From NCBI RefSeq assembly GCF_026914185.1, contig NC_070563.1, positions 7,027,001 through 7,091,000 on the forward strand: a stretch of DNA of 64,000 bases, read 5' to 3'. A program made the translations under genes and the position numbers. Under the pieces are notes generated by a model. That model was not told where the DNA came from. It did not search any database and was given only the letters and a program-made list of their open reading frames with translations. This stretch comes from Puccinia triticina. Its lineage: Eukaryota > Basidiomycota > Pucciniomycetes > Pucciniales > Pucciniaceae. This document shows, piece after piece, positions 23,859 through 36,060 of the stretch. The first letter of the stretch is position 1, and every line of letters starts with the position of its first letter.

Positions 23859-25243
23859 CTACTGTGGATTTAAGACTGAGGGCAATTGGAGAGGAGGCAG
23901 AGGAGGCATTGTTAAGGTTGATACATCAAATTCATGGAGAACTGGAAGAAATGTCTGAACCTGGCCAGTAGCAGGGTCAATGTGGCAGTAATGCAACCAA
24001 GTTTTTAGGATTTTCACTTCGCGCTTGAATAAAAATCTTTGTATTTTGTCCTCTACCAGTGATTGCATGAGTTGAATGACTTGCAGTTTGATATGCTGAT
24101 GATTTGCATGCAGCAAATGAAAGAGCACATTTATGGAAGCTACTCTAGTTCCAGGAGATATGTCTTTTGCTGGGTGAATGGAGAAGATTTCTTGAATGAT
24201 TTGGTCCAGGTGGTAGGTAATATATCGAGCGTTGCCTTGCATTATTGCCTTTCTTAGAGGTTTCAACCTCGGTTCACTGCCATAATGTTTCTTGAAATCA
24301 TTTTGGACCCATTTGCCTGAGAAGGTAGATTATAAAACACGATAAGGATCACCATGCAAGTTTTACTTTGTTTTCCGATGTTTACATGTTTTTCATGACT
24401 CACGAAAAGCAGAGCTTGGATCAAGCTCGGGCGGATTGAGTTCTAAACGTTGTTTTTTGGATAAGATCTTAGTACTTAAAGTCAAATGTCGTATTCCAGA
24501 AAGAAAAACGGAATCATTTGTAAATACAGATAATAACCCACTCCGCCCCGTTTGGTCAATTAGATTTGTCTCAGGGGGTACAGTTCTTGACCAAATGCCG
24601 CACACCATGGCACTGATTATACTCGTGAAATGCTTATCATAGAGATTCTTCAGAAGGAGTGTGTGAAAAGTATAGAGAATCGAATTGGTAATCACTCCGA
24701 TTCCCCGAAGGGAATCAATTTTATAGGCAAGTACTGAGCACCATTCCTCTAGATGTATCAGAGACATGGATTCGTCGTGCAGAAGATATTTTAATACTTT
24801 CTGCACAAGTTTAGTGGTTTCAGGGGTTTGTAGAAATGGACGGCCGCATTGATTTTTGAAATAGGAAAGCGCTTCTTCATGCGTAACCGTACGAGCTGGA
24901 TTTAAGGAATAGAAGTCAGAAAAGGTCAGGAATTGGTGGTTAGATTGAAAAGTGGGGGATAGGAGGAACCGGTCAAGAGTCGAATCCCTTTGGGGGAGGA
25001 GGTACCTGGCCGTAATATGTGGGGCACGAAACCGCTCCAGTAGCTTGGCTGAATGCTAGTGTTGCCAGCGGATGATTCGGCCTGCGCGTCCCAGTAGCCC
25101 CTGACATCCTGTACGAAGTCCCTGTGGGGATTACCTTGGAGCCAAAGTCTTAATCTGAAGCCACCAAGGGAGGCGTTGGTGTCAATGATGAGCTGGAGCT
25201 CATTAATGGAGACGAAAGCGAGTAAGTAATGAGAAACCCGCAT
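23859..25243 (-). CDS. Hypothetical protein, three exons, 395 residues
   Basis: I do not recognise the family. The exons join exactly: 25243-25006, 24895-24404 and 24316-23859, with GT-AG introns of 110 and 87 nt, totalling 1,188 nt including the stop. The start chosen is the ATG at 25243 (MRVSHYLLAFVSINEL), which has some hydrophobic character; an upstream exon is possible because the frame stays open to 25318. Recognisable stretches are HILRPARTVTHEEALSYF across the first junction, LIHLEEWCSVLAYKIDSL and FRKWVQNDFKKHYG across the second. The protein is helical and soluble-looking, and ends in a Pro/Leu-rich tail. Three consistent junctions without stops suggest a living gene. It is flanked by repeats and could be a lineage-specific gene. 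Confidence 0.65.
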
Positions 25244-25329
25244 GATTGGTGAATGGATTGGTCGTGGGCTAGCAGTGAGCACTTGGGGCCAAGAAGGCTG
25301 GTCTTTTTTACCAGGCAAGGATTGAATCT

Positions 25330-26190
25330 CATGGGATCCTTATCAATATGATGCTCCTAAAAATAACTTGGTAAACAGTTCAACAATGCACATTAAAACT
25401 CGTTTGGACTTTGAAACTTGGTAGGACGTTCAATTGGTTAGCTGTGCCCTGCTGTGCTCGGATCCGCCTTTGAATACATTTTGCCAAAAGGTCATTTTAT
25501 TGATGTAAATCGGTGGGTCCTCAGGCTTGTGCTATTTGATGATACCTGTTCCGCAACGCGGGTTGACACTCGGCACAGCAGCCGGTCACACATGAGCTGA
25601 TGCCCCTACAAACCAAGCCCCACCAGTTTCCGGGTCCTATCCTTGTCATCCAATCCACAGTGTTGTTACCTCTCTCCGTTCCACAAAATAGTTTCATTTC
25701 ATTCTATAAGTTCCGCCCTTTGGATTTTGTGTCTCTGCCTTTTTATCAAAATTGGGCCTCAACAGAAAAGGGAAAGGCGCCGCGGTCATGAGGGGCTCTG
25801 TCTGCTTCCCAGGCATACCATTGTTTTTCTATCCAAAAGACTTCCAGCTCCCCCACTCCCGATTCCAGAGCTCCTCTGGGTTCTTTTTGATCTGTGCAGG
25901 GATAAATTCCTTGGAAAGGTTGCTGGTTTGATTGGTCTGTGTTTTTCTGCTTCTGCTCTGGCCAAAATTTGTCCTCCCAGGGATCAATTTGTGGAGAATA
26001 CAAAGATGGGAAATTTGCTCTGCAGTTTGAATTTGAGGGTTCAATTCCAAGAAATGTCCTCTGTTTCCAATGGTTTGGTGTGGTGAAGCAGGTGGTTTTT
26101 GTGAAGCCCCCATCTTTAATGGTGTTTCACCCAAAAGATCATGTGATCACATGATCACCTCAAGTACCTGAGTCCCTCCACATCCTTCCT
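25330..26190. other. Gap upstream of the hypothetical gene
   Basis: Short frames on both strands with no family resemblance and no repeat ends visible. May contain the promoter of the 25.2-kb gene. Confidence 0.4.
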
Positions 26191-26197
26191 AGTCCGG

Positions 26198-26335
26198 TGT
26201 GGAACTAATCAAAGGGGTAAATAGAGCTTGGGAGGTAAAGATTTTACTACACTAGTAATGATGTAAGCTATGCCTAGAATGTTGATATAAGAGCTGCCTT
26301 CCAGATCACTAATACTGCTGGGGATAAGATCATAA
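26198..26335 (+). repeat. Dispersed LTR-like repeat, TGTGGAACTA family
   Basis: TGTGGAACTAATCAAAGGGG, then AATAGAGCTTGGGAGG and ACTAGTAATGATGTAAGC. The inverted relative at 37308-37200 reads TGTGGAACTACTCAAAGGGG, AATAGAGCTTGGAAGG, ACTAGTAATAATGTAAGC. Beginning with TG suggests an LTR, but no end or target duplication is proven. Confidence 0.5.
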
Positions 26336-26339
26336 GTGT

Positions 26340-27200
26340 AAGGCTCCTGAGTAGGGTCCTTCACTAATTGCTTTCAAGCGGCAAATGGAGTGGCAGGAAG
26401 ACCTTGAAAATTTCTGGTTCCAACATTGGGGGGCCTCATTGCAAGTGACAAGACCACATAGGTTGTTGGGATTCAATTCACACTCTGAAGAGGACCCCCC
26501 ATGTGTAGTACTTTTATACACTCCCGAGTCCCCAAAAGCTTATAGTGTATCAAGGGCGTCTGGGCACATGCCCAAGCTTGGGGGTGAAAATTTCAAGCAC
26601 ACTGGGCACTCACCCAAAGCCTGTGTGGCCAAGCCAAAAGTGTGCATGCAATGGTGAAAGGCTTTTGCTACGGAAAGCGCAGACAAACCACCCGCGCCCC
26701 TCTACCAAACTGGGTGCAAGTGAACTTAAAAAATTCCCAGGAATTCCCTTGCTTCTGCGGGGTGGTGTCTAACAGCCCTTGGAAGTAGGGAATTGCTCCT
26801 CATTGCACCTTTTTGCAGGGGCAAGATTAATAGGTCGCAGGATTTTTCAAATTTCTATAATTCCTTGCTTCATGAATAACTTTATTTGGAATAAAACTGC
26901 TTAGGTGAAATACTAGCTTCTTCCTGTCCAAACCACAGAATTTGGATGACTTCACAATGTTCCTTCTGGTCCAAAACAAAACTTTAAATATACTCAAAAT
27001 GAGGATTTTGCACAGAGAGGGTCTGTGCTCACCAACTCAGCTCCCAAAGTTTGCTCTCCACCAGAATGTAGAGGGGATCATGGGAGATGTGAAAATTTGT
27101 ACCCTTTTTCGCAGCATTTTCCATTGACATCTAATAAACAAGGATTGGATGTGGTAGGTGAGCTGTAGAAAAAATAAACAAACTGCGCGGGTTTGGGGAG
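26340..27200. other. Gap before the copia element
   Basis: No coding frame or repeat boundary recognised. Confidence 0.4.
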
Positions 27201-27639
27201 CTAAATGATAAGCAAGACAAGAGCTGAAGGCAGCAGGCACAAGACGACAGCGAGCAAGGATGGTGTGGAAGGATCAACATTGCACATCAGACATTGAGAG
27301 AAAAAGAGAAAACAAAGAGAAAGGAAAAAGAAGGCAGAGACAGAGAAGTGAAAGACTATACCTGAAGACAGCAGGCACAAGACAACAGCGAGTGAGGATG
27401 GTGTTGAAGGATGAGGAAAGAGTCCTTCCACGCCCCCTGCCTCAGGTGAAGTAACTACAAGCTGTGATATCTGAGTGAAAGGTAGAGAACATGCATCACC
27501 AGGGAAAAAAGTGTTGCACTCTCTAGAGAGTGCCAGGCCATAATTTCTGTCTAGAAGTCTGCCAGATATGAACCATTTCCCCATGTGTAAATGAGTTGTG
27601 TGTTGGCCGTGTGTTCATACTCAACTCATACTGATCTTA

Positions 27640-28580
27640 TCTGTATCACATCTTGTTGGATTTGGTGAATTAAACCCAAATAATGGCTTTCTCCACTTGA
27701 CAGAAATTACACACACGGATTCTCCAATGACAGGTGACCTGGCCATGAATTTGAGACAAACTCCAATTGATTACTGGTTTACATGGCCATCAAGTGGAGA
27801 AACCCTCCATGTGATGACTGTTTTAGATGGCCATCAGGTGGGGGGTTTCTCCACTCCATGATCCTGTGTATTGGCCATGAAGTGCATACATCCTCCAATT
27901 GATGACCATTTATACCAGCATTTGAGTGGAGAAATCCTCAACTCAATGGTTGTTGTGTATGGACATTGAGTTACGGGATTCTCATATCAATAACTGGTGT
28001 ATAACGGCCATTGATTGAAGATGGTATCCACTTGATTAAATGTTACTGGTCTGTGAGCCGCCAAGCTAAATTAAAATTACATGATATTCATCAAGGAGGG
28101 CTTTTATGATCTTGAAAAACCAGTAATTACTATCAATTGTGCTGGGGAACTCCCAGATCAATACACAGTAGATTCTGGCCATCCGGTTGGGCTTTTGCGA
28201 GCTGGATGGCCAGTATATGCTGCCTTGGGAGCTTGGGAAGGCTGCCTCGATGACCAGTATGGGCTGGTCCTTGGGATAGGGCATTCATGTGATGACCAGT
28301 AGGTACTGGTCATCGGATTTGCCTTTGGGGAGGCAGTGGATTGATTTCCACACTTTTCCACCCTATTTTACGGCCAAACGATAGGGTGGACAAAATAAAG
28401 GGGTCCCCAAGTTGGGGGAGCCCTCTCGCGATGACCAGGACATACTGGTCATCGCGCTGGCCTTTCCGAGCTTGTGAGTCAGTATAAGCTGTCCACAGAG
28501 CTCAGAAAAGCCCATGTGGATGGCCAGCTTGTGGTGGCCAATGAGAAGGTACCTCCCAGCGCAATGAACAAAACCCACTG
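27640..28580. repeat. Cluster of imperfect inverted units (GGCCATC.../GATGACC...)
   Basis: Repeated words such as ATGGCCATCAAGTGGAGAAA and TGATGACCAGTA...TACTGGTCATC alternate with their complements, forming several short hairpins. No coding sequence. Confidence 0.5.
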
Positions 28581-29433
28581 TTCATCAAGTCCGGGGAAAA
28601 GTGTGATATTTCAACCATGTCCAACCCAATGTTTGCCCGAATATAAGGGTGGACATTACATAAGAAAATCAACCCTTCCCGGGGAAACAGGGGGATGCTA
28701 AGCCAATCTGTGTTTCCCCACGCGTCCATAGCTCACTTGTGACAACCTTCAAACCCCCAGACACAATTTTTTTAACATTTTTCCTCACATATTTGTGTCA
28801 CTGCTGCTGGCCCATGGCCAATTATTTTAAGTGGTCTGGATACAGAAAGCACACAGTGAAAAAGTATTTAAATAACAGCCAGTGATAATTTAGCTCCATT
28901 TTATGAGAGAAATACACACCATGTTGTTGCACCATACACATGGAGACAAAGGGACCTGTGATAAACTAATTCTACACATAAAAGAAAATTAATGGAAAAT
29001 GGTGGGGGAAAAGATGTAAGATGATCAGTCTACAAGAAAAATAGTGCTACCCATGCTGTGATTTGCGTGGGGATTTAAGAATTGACTGTTCAATTTGGAG
29101 TTCTCAGACCCGCTGTCAAATTATTTCTCCAGCTGGTTTCAGAAGCAAGGGAAAATTGGTGCACCTTTGATTATCCACTACTCTACCCCCTTTCCCTTGA
29201 GCAGCCTTCATGAGGATTCTACACTGCATTTTTCAATTAGTTGCAGTTAAATTTACAAAAGTGTACAATTTGTGGTCATGTACTAGGCACATATTCCAAA
29301 ATGAACAACTATTGACACTGAAAACTCAAAAAATTATGGTTGATCCCTTGGTGAATATGGTAGGGAAATCTGAATCCGGTATTTTCACATTTCATATTAC
29401 TGAGAGTTCAACTGCATGTTACACAGGTTTTTA

Positions 29434-30446
29434 AGGGCCCGTTTGGCCGCGCGGCAGAATCTCAATCTGAACTCGCGGTCCCCCGCAAAAGTGAGATTCT
29501 GACGAGATTCCAAATCTCGTCAAATGAGATTTTTGTGAGATTCCAAAAAACCGTTCGGCTGCCGAAATATCTGGGAAAAATCTCTGATTTGCAATCTTGC
29601 CAGCCACCAAAGAGAGATTGCACTGAGATACAGCTATTTTGCTGAATCTCAAGACCTGAAACAGAATCTCAACTCCCTTGACACTCACAAGGGACTTCAA
29701 AAACACCCACCACAATATGTACTACACCCTACAACCCCTCTCACCTCGATGGCCAACGGCTTGGTCTGGATGATCCTCAGTCAACACACCTCCCAGCCTA
29801 ACTCGATTCACTGCAAGCAGGCCCTTGACAAGCACTTTGGAAAGGGCAACTATGTGTCATGTCACCACCTCCTCTTGATGGCTGATTGAACCGTCCATCG
29901 AGAGGAGGACACACCCTCTCAATGGCCGGTTGAACCGGTCATCAAGAAGATTATACACATCCTCTCAATGGCTGATTAATGCACACCCTCTCGATGGCCG
30001 GTTGAACCGGTCATCAAGAGGAATACACATCCTCTCGATGGCCGATCGGACCGGCCATCGAGAGGAATACATATCCTCTTGACGGCCGGAATTCAATCAG
30101 CCATCGAGAGGGTGTGCACTCCTCTTGATGGCCGGTTCAATCATCTATCGAGAGGTTGTGTCCTCCTCTTGATGGCCGGTTCAATCAGCCATCAAGAGGA
30201 TGTGTATTCGTCTCGATGACCTGTTTGGCCGGCCATCGAGAGGGTGAGAGGGGGCCGGTGTACATGCATATCTAGTTGTGCAGCCAAACACCCTTGATCA
30301 GTAGAATTTGGATCTCAGTGTCACAGATCCAGATTCCGGGAATGTTCGGCTGCCTGGCTGTCATTGGGCGAGATCAGAATCTGCCCATGGGCACATTCTG
30401 ATCTTGCGAGATTGAGATTTTGGCCCCCGCGCGGCCAAATGGGCCC
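29434..30446. mobile_element. PIF/Harbinger-like non-autonomous element with an internal hairpin array
   Basis: GGGCCCGTTTGGCCGCGCGG (29435) is mirrored by CCGCGCGGCCAAATGGGCCC (ends 30446). TTA flanks both sides (29431-29433 and 30447-30449), the usual Harbinger target. Between about 29865 and 30245 lies an array of roughly 45-bp units. Confidence 0.7.
29865..30245. repeat. Array of CTCGATGGCCGG hairpins
   Basis: Units of the form CCTCTCGATGGCCGGTTGAA followed by CCGGTCATCAAGAGGA recur about eight times. Each unit is itself an inverted repeat. Confidence 0.75.
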
Positions 30447-30690
30447 TTAGATTTGACATGTTTCAATAGTTGAAGAATAGAAATCATATGTCAAACCACT
30501 TTCCTGCCAATTTGATAGGGTAATTGGCATGTCAGAAATATGCCACAACAATTCATCCGCCAGTTGGCAGATCCTCTGAATTTGCTATTTCTTACAAGTA
30601 TGTTCCATAATGTGATTTTATGTGGGTTTTGAATGAAAAATTCTGCAAATCAAAACATTCCCTGGCCAGTGGCACTTTGCTAAGAATATA

Positions 30691-30802
30691 TTAAAAATCC
30701 CTAATTACATCAACAACTGCTTTTTTCGCGCAGCACTTCCCCACTGTAGGGCCTGTGAATGCTGCGTGAAAAAAGCAGTTACCAATGCAAAGGGATTTTT
30801 AA
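30691..30802. mobile_element. Small palindromic MITE
   Basis: TTAAAAATCCCT at the left is mirrored by AGGGATTTTTAA at the right, with inner arms AACTGCTTTTTTCGCGCAGCA and TGCTGCGTGAAAAAAGCAGT. Confidence 0.7.
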
Positions 30803-31769
30803 TGTAAGGCACTGTCTGGGAGGACAACAATCACGGCATAGCCAATCAATACCTCCCAGCGGCCATACCGGTTCATTGGCACAACATCAGCTCCCTTTTA
30901 TATTTGATGTGCCACAACCTTTGCCCCTGGAGACCTAGACAAATGCCTTTGTGCAACGCGACCAACTTTTCCGAGCTTGGACATTTATCCAAATGCAGCT
31001 CACTACAATTCAAGCTGTCCCTATATTGTTTCCAAATGTAGGCCGTGCAAAGTAGCGGAAAAGGAATCTGTTTTTCAAAGCTCGGCCAACTTATTTCCAA
31101 ACTTGCCAGTCACAACTTGCAGAACCAAGCCCCGTACGCAATGTTTCCGGAGCCGCCTCTGGTAAAAGGTATTCAAAATTTGTTGCCTGCGGGCTTTCCT
31201 CTTCCATAGCTATCAAACCCCCTTGAATTCCCACCGAGTCAGTTGAGCCGCCTCTATAACACTTGTTGGAAAGTTTTTGGCTGAGTTCTTTCCATTTCCG
31301 TCCTCCTCATATGGCCTTTGCCCCAACACCGTTCATTCCACAAAACTCGCGCCATTGCTGAGGACCAGTGCCCCCAGAAAAAAGCATGTGGTCCAGTTTT
31401 TTACAACAGTCCACTGGAAGTTGAACGGTCTAATTAACTCCCTTGAATGCCAGTACGCATTGCCGCCATCATGTCCGGTATGTGGGGCACCTCTCGAAGG
31501 TAGCACTCTCCTTAGGAGAGCCTCAACATGTCAGAGCAATGTGACCAATACATCAAAGTTGGTGATCCAACGGCTCGAATCTCGCTCACAACCTTGAGCA
31601 ACTTATCCTTCAAAATACTTAATTTCTTTGGAAGGTTGTCTCTCCCTGCCCATTTAGGCCCATTTCTCTTGATCATAGCTCTGATAAGCCTCATAATTAT
31701 TGGTCAGGAGAGACTGCTTCCCTGGTGAGCACCCTTTCCATTCAGGACAACCTACGCCGCTCGGCACTC

Positions 31770-31890
31770 GAGCTTAACAAAGTTTTCCTTTGAGAGCCCC
31801 GCAGGGTCTCTGATGCGAGGTCGCACTTTGTGCGAAGCGCTTCGCGCCGCGCTCCCCGGCAGGCGAGGGACTTGAGCTAAGTTCGCTGGG
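31770..31890. repeat. Palindromic repeat, CTTAACAAAG/GAGGGACTT family
   Basis: CGAGCTTAACAAAGTTTTCC at the left and GAGGGACTTGAGCTAAGTTCG-like sequence at the right, with the central hairpin GCGAAGCGCTTCGCG. Confidence 0.5.
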
Positions 31891-33258
31891 CACTTGCCAC
31901 TCACGCAATTGACCAACTGGCCATGACCCTGATCAAGCCTGATCAAGCCGCCCGTCTAACTCTATCGTAATCTAGGGCCTCATCATCATCACCGACTGCT
32001 TGCGTCTTAAGATTTAATACAATCAGGGATGTCTTCCCCTACCCGTTCCTTCGTCAATCAAAATTGACAAGATGCCTGAGAAGGGCGGCGCGGGTGCAGT
32101 CGCCTCTCGAGGTTTCTATTGGAGAACGTCCGCGGCCAAAATCCGAGCAGTTGGTGCATATCTTCCCAAACAATCTAGCCCTTTAGTGGTCAGAGTTTGG
32201 TAAACGCTTTCGCCGACAACCCATAAGCCAGCTGAAAACTTAGCCGGTACAGACTCAGCTTGTACAAACCCGGTAGAAACTTGTGTAGCGTGGCAAAGAG
32301 CCTCCGTCGATGCAACAACCGGGCCAAAGCCTTTACTCCCTTTCCTACAAACCACGGTTTTTTGATATTCAAAGGATTCTAGGCTTGCAACATGTTGAAA
32401 AGAGGCGCAAGATCAAGACCTATGTAAACACTTGTATATACACAAATTGAAGCATCACATTTGATCAGTCAAATGCCAAGAAAATCAGTACTTATTCATG
32501 TATCATTCCCAATGAATCTGATGGCAATTCATTCCCCAACAATGAATAAATTCTGTTCTAGCTGTTCCAGGCTTTTGAGAAAACTTCTGATCTCTGTCAG
32601 CGACTTCTCCCCTTATTTTAACAATAGTTCAAAACTAACAGTCTTGATCTTGGCCCCAATGTTTTGTCTGAAGTCAGCAACCATCAACATCCTTCAGCAC
32701 TTCCAATCAAACAATTGTGAGCTTGGCCGTCTGAAAGAACTTTGTAGCCTTTTTGAGACTTCTTGAACCTGATATCACTGCTTTTGTTGTGTTATTTGAT
32801 CTAACCTTGCTCTTTGGCTGAAGGAATATAGTGTGGGAAACAAGGGCTGGTCAAGTGTGTAAGGATGGTATTTGTTTACTCTGTTTTGAACACGCTCAGA
32901 GATCACATGCTCAGAGATCAATATTATCAGCATAATTTCAATTTGTGCCTTGTGATTTGAGCTATTGTAACACCTTTGAATTCCAATCATGAAATTTAGA
33001 TTCAAGTTCAAAGTTCAGAAGTTGGAGATGGTACTGGCACTACTTGATCTGGAGTTAGCAGTTAATTTGGTGAAATGATTGCAGAAATAATTTTGGGGGA
33101 TGAAATATTGGCCTTCTCCAACTACTCTTACAGGCATTCAGTCTTGCACTAAGTTCTTTCTCCTAAATTTCCTCTGTATCTCTTTCTGGTGGCTGTGCCC
33201 GTCAAGTCAAGTGTTTTTTTTACCACAGGGTGCCTTTGTCCTTTTGTAATAATATTTA

Positions 33259-33435
33259 TGGTGTTCAAAGTTGGCTTGCATAATTTTATGCATGCATAAT
33301 TCATAAAATCATAAAAATAATTTGCCAAGGAAATTTTGTATTACATAATCAGACAGTCATATCCCCTGCAAAGATGATTTTATGATTTTATGATTTACGC
33401 ATGCATAAAATTATGCAAACCAACTTTGAACACCA
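33259..33435. mobile_element. Tc1/mariner-type MITE, 177 bp
   Basis: Ends TGGTGTTCAAAGTTGG and CCAACTTTGAACACCA, flanked by TA on both sides (33257-33258 and 33436-33437). Arms of about 38 bp include TTGCATAATTTTATGCATGC. Confidence 0.85.
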
Positions 33436-33909
33436 TAATTATATACATTTCTTTTTCAAGAGCAACAAGGAAATTTAGACCATTATTGTCACAATGAAAC
33501 ACCACATAGCATTGAGTTGGTCAATGATTCTATGTATGGAGCTGAATCAAGCTGACCTTTGAAAAATTCACCCATATCCAGGTCTAAGACTCTTGGATTC
33601 TTCCCAAGTAGCTTCACACTCTTTATTTCATGAATGGAGTTGATTTTACCACAAAATGGAGGACTTTCATCAATCTGGAAATCCAGATCTGAGCCAACAG
33701 ATTTCAGGTTTTGCTGAAATCTTGGTCCCCAAAGATCACCAAGATAATCCAGAGTTCCAGATTACAGATTTCCCTGCAAAATCTGAAATTCCAGATTTGT
33801 TTGAAATGGAAAGGAAGTACTTCAATGCAGATAATGCTTCACAGTGTAGAAAATTGAATTTATATGAATTCAGAGCTCACTAATACCTTAGCTTACTTCA
33901 AGTTCATGT

Positions 33910-33936
33910 TCTGTGGCGAAGCCGCAAGTTCCCTAG
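33910..33936 (+). mobile_element. Helitron-like 3' terminus, copy 3 (divergent)
   Basis: CTGTGGCGAAGCCGCAAG, then TTCCCTAG, then T: a hairpin a short distance before CTAG|T. The element would extend left. Confidence 0.45.
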
Positions 33937-34399
33937 TTTGAGCATAAAGATAGGTACATTCTTTGAAAAGTTTGTGTGCAATAAAGCTCACTTCTTCAAT
34001 TGTGATCATGATGAAAAAAAAAAGAAAAAAAAAACTTCAGCAGAGAGATGTTTGTGTGTTGACATTGAGTTACACATCATTTCACAAAGACATGAACTAC
34101 AGTTACAATTGTATTGGGAAGAGATTGAAAATAGAGGTAAATTTAACATTGAACTCACATCAGACAACACAAAATACAAAATTACGGCCTGGCACTCTCT
34201 AGAGAGTGCAACACGTTCCCCCCTGGTGTATGTAGCACACATAGAGAAAAGAAAGATGAAAGAATCACAACTTCAATCTTAACACCCCCCCTTGTTGCAT
34301 ACATGGAAAGAAAGGAAAGAGAAATAAGAGAAAGAGAAAGGAGAGAAGAAAAAAAAGGAGAAAAATAGAGGGGAAAGGGAAAGAAAAATTTCAGGATGG

Positions 34400-35985
34400 T
34401 GTTGAGGGACACCAGGGACTGAAACTAACCTGAGCTGTCAAGACTCACAGGTTTGACTTGATGAGTAAATATGGTAGTATTTCAGTGAGGAAATTGAAAA
34501 GGAAGAGAACCGGTAGAGTCGTGGATATGATAGGCTTAGTATAAGCATAACTACATACGAGCATATGATACCCAAAATACGGGTAATCTAACATCCCCCC
34601 TTGCTGATAACTAAGGCTAAACAGTATAGAGAAAAATTTCTTTTTTCTTTTGAAATGAATGATATTGTACTGGGAATAGTGGAATATCATTGGTGTAGGC
34701 ATAAAATAGGATTTTAGTGTACTAGGAAATATAAAAGGGTGACAGCAGAGATAGTGCAGCTACTCATAAATGACATTAATTTCATCTTCTTTGTGGTGGG
34801 AGTCAGAGTTGTAGTCGCCCAGTTTGACAGCCGTGGCAGCACCGGCTTTGGTTCTAGTATAGTTCTTTGGTTTTGGGCAGTTGGGGGAGCAATGGCCTTG
34901 TTTGCTGCAATTGGAGCATCCAAAACGTTTGGTATTTGCGGCAGAGGCGGAGACAAGATCACTTGCTTTGGTACCGTTCAGGCTAACTTCATGAGCCTCT
35001 AGAGTCGCGGTGGTATTTTCAAGAGACATCTCCATGGCGGTATAGACGACGGAATCCCTGATGTTGGACCAGGAGGGATCAAGTCCACCAACAAGGCGGT
35101 CAGCAATTTGTCTATCAGTTGGTAATTTGTTGACCGTTAGTAGATTGTTGGCGGCAACCCAAACACGTCCAATCCAGAGTGCGATTGGCTTGTTTGGATC
35201 ATGTTGAGTGTTCCAAAATTCTTCATGCAGGTGGATCCGACGAGCTCTAGTATTCTTTTTGTATGCATTAACGATTGTTGAGAAGAGATGAGAAGCAGGC
35301 TTGACTTTTTGATAACGCTGGCCAAGAGCATCAGTCAGCGTCCATCTGATGGTGGAGCATGCTAGTTCCAAAAGTGCGTCCCAGTCGGCAGCAATGTCCT
35401 TGGGGTTGTAGCCTTTGGAGTAGTCAGCCAAGCAAGCGGAGGTGTCCGGTTTGGGGTCTTCCTTAGGTTGAGGAAGAGTGCCCTTGACTGTATCCAGTGT
35501 GTTTTGCATGCCTAGCGCAGCCTCGATGCGAGATTGCAAATGTGGAAAGACAGACTCGGTGCCATCTAACTGTTTGATTGACTGAACCAGATTTGAGACA
35601 TTTTGAACTTGACAATAAGACATTTTGAGTTTGATCCCAATCAATTGGTTGAATAGGAAGCTGGACAGGATTGAGAGATATTGACGACCTAGTGAATCAA
35701 GAACTGCAAGCGGATCAAATCTGAAACTTGGAGGAGTTGAAGATAAAAATTTTGTTTGTCAAAGTATGAGTGAGACAATGGGTCTCATAACCTGTTGAGG
35801 GACACCAGGGACTGAAACTAACCTGGGCTGTCAAGACTCACAGGTTTGACTTGATGAGTAAATATGGTATTATTTCAGTGAGGAAAGGAAAAGGAAGAGA
35901 ACCGGTAGAGTTGTGGATATGATAGGCTTAGTATAAGCATAACTACAGACAAGCATATGATACCCAACATACGGGTAATCTAACA
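34400..35985 (-). mobile_element. Complete gag-only LTR retrotransposon, 1,586 bp
   Basis: LTRs of 194 bp (34400-34593) and 193 bp (35793-35985), TGTTGAGGGACACC...GGTAATCTAACA on plus, differ at roughly nine positions. GATGG is duplicated at 34395-34399 and 35986-35990. The interior (about 1.2 kb) carries only gag on the minus strand. The site next to the 5' LTR, GGTTATGAGACCC, nearly equals that of the surrounding copia element, suggesting mobilisation in trans by a copia relative. Confidence 0.92.
34760..35644 (-). CDS. Copia-type Gag with zinc knuckle (gag-only element)
   Basis: 294 residues from the ATG at 35644; a second Met at 35623 begins MSYCQVQNVSNLVQSI and may be the real start. 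The central part (HLHEEFWNTQHDPNKPIALW, then LVGGLDPSWSNIRDSV) is the Gag fold of copia elements. The zinc knuckle is CSNCSKQGHCSPNC (C-x2-C-x4-H-x4-C) near residue 250, and an acidic tail ends the protein. Gag packages element RNA in cytoplasmic particles. No protease, integrase or reverse transcriptase follows. The frame is intact, unlike the host copia's. Confidence 0.88.
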   Translation of the reverse strand: MIGIKLKMSYCQVQNVSNLVQSIKQLDGTESVFPHLQSRIEAALGMQNTLDTVKGTLPQPKEDPKPDTSACLADYSKGYNPKDIAADWDALLELACSTIRWTLTDALGQRYQKVKPASHLFSTIVNAYKKNTRARRIHLHEEFWNTQHDPNKPIALWIGRVWVAANNLLTVNKLPTDRQIADRLVGGLDPSWSNIRDSVVYTAMEMSLENTTATLEAHEVSLNGTKASDLVSASAANTKRFGCSNCSKQGHCSPNCPKPKNYTRTKAGAATAVKLGDYNSDSHHKEDEINVIYE

Positions 35986-36060
35986 GATGGGTGGGGGGAG
36001 GAGTGAAATGGAGGAGCTATTCAACAATACCAAACATGATGTGGTGATGTTCCAGAGCAA

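Larger units (their letters stand above)
27497..34228. mobile_element. CACTA-like element of 6.7 kb inserted in the copia 3' LTR
   Basis: The left end CACCAGGGAAAAAAGTGTTG and the inverted right end CAACACGTTCCCCCCTGGTG share a TIR of about 45 bp containing the palindrome GCACTCTCTAGAGAGTGC. The insertion point is defined by the intact LTR (ACATG-TAT-GTAGC). Here CAT (left, one mutation) and TAT (right) flank the element, a 3-bp duplication as in CACTA elements. No transposase frame survives inside. The interior is a mosaic of smaller repeats. Confidence 0.75.

Noticed and set aside
29865..30245. Possible CRISPR-like array
   Set aside because: Units are contiguous self-complementary repeats without unique spacers, in a eukaryotic transposon.
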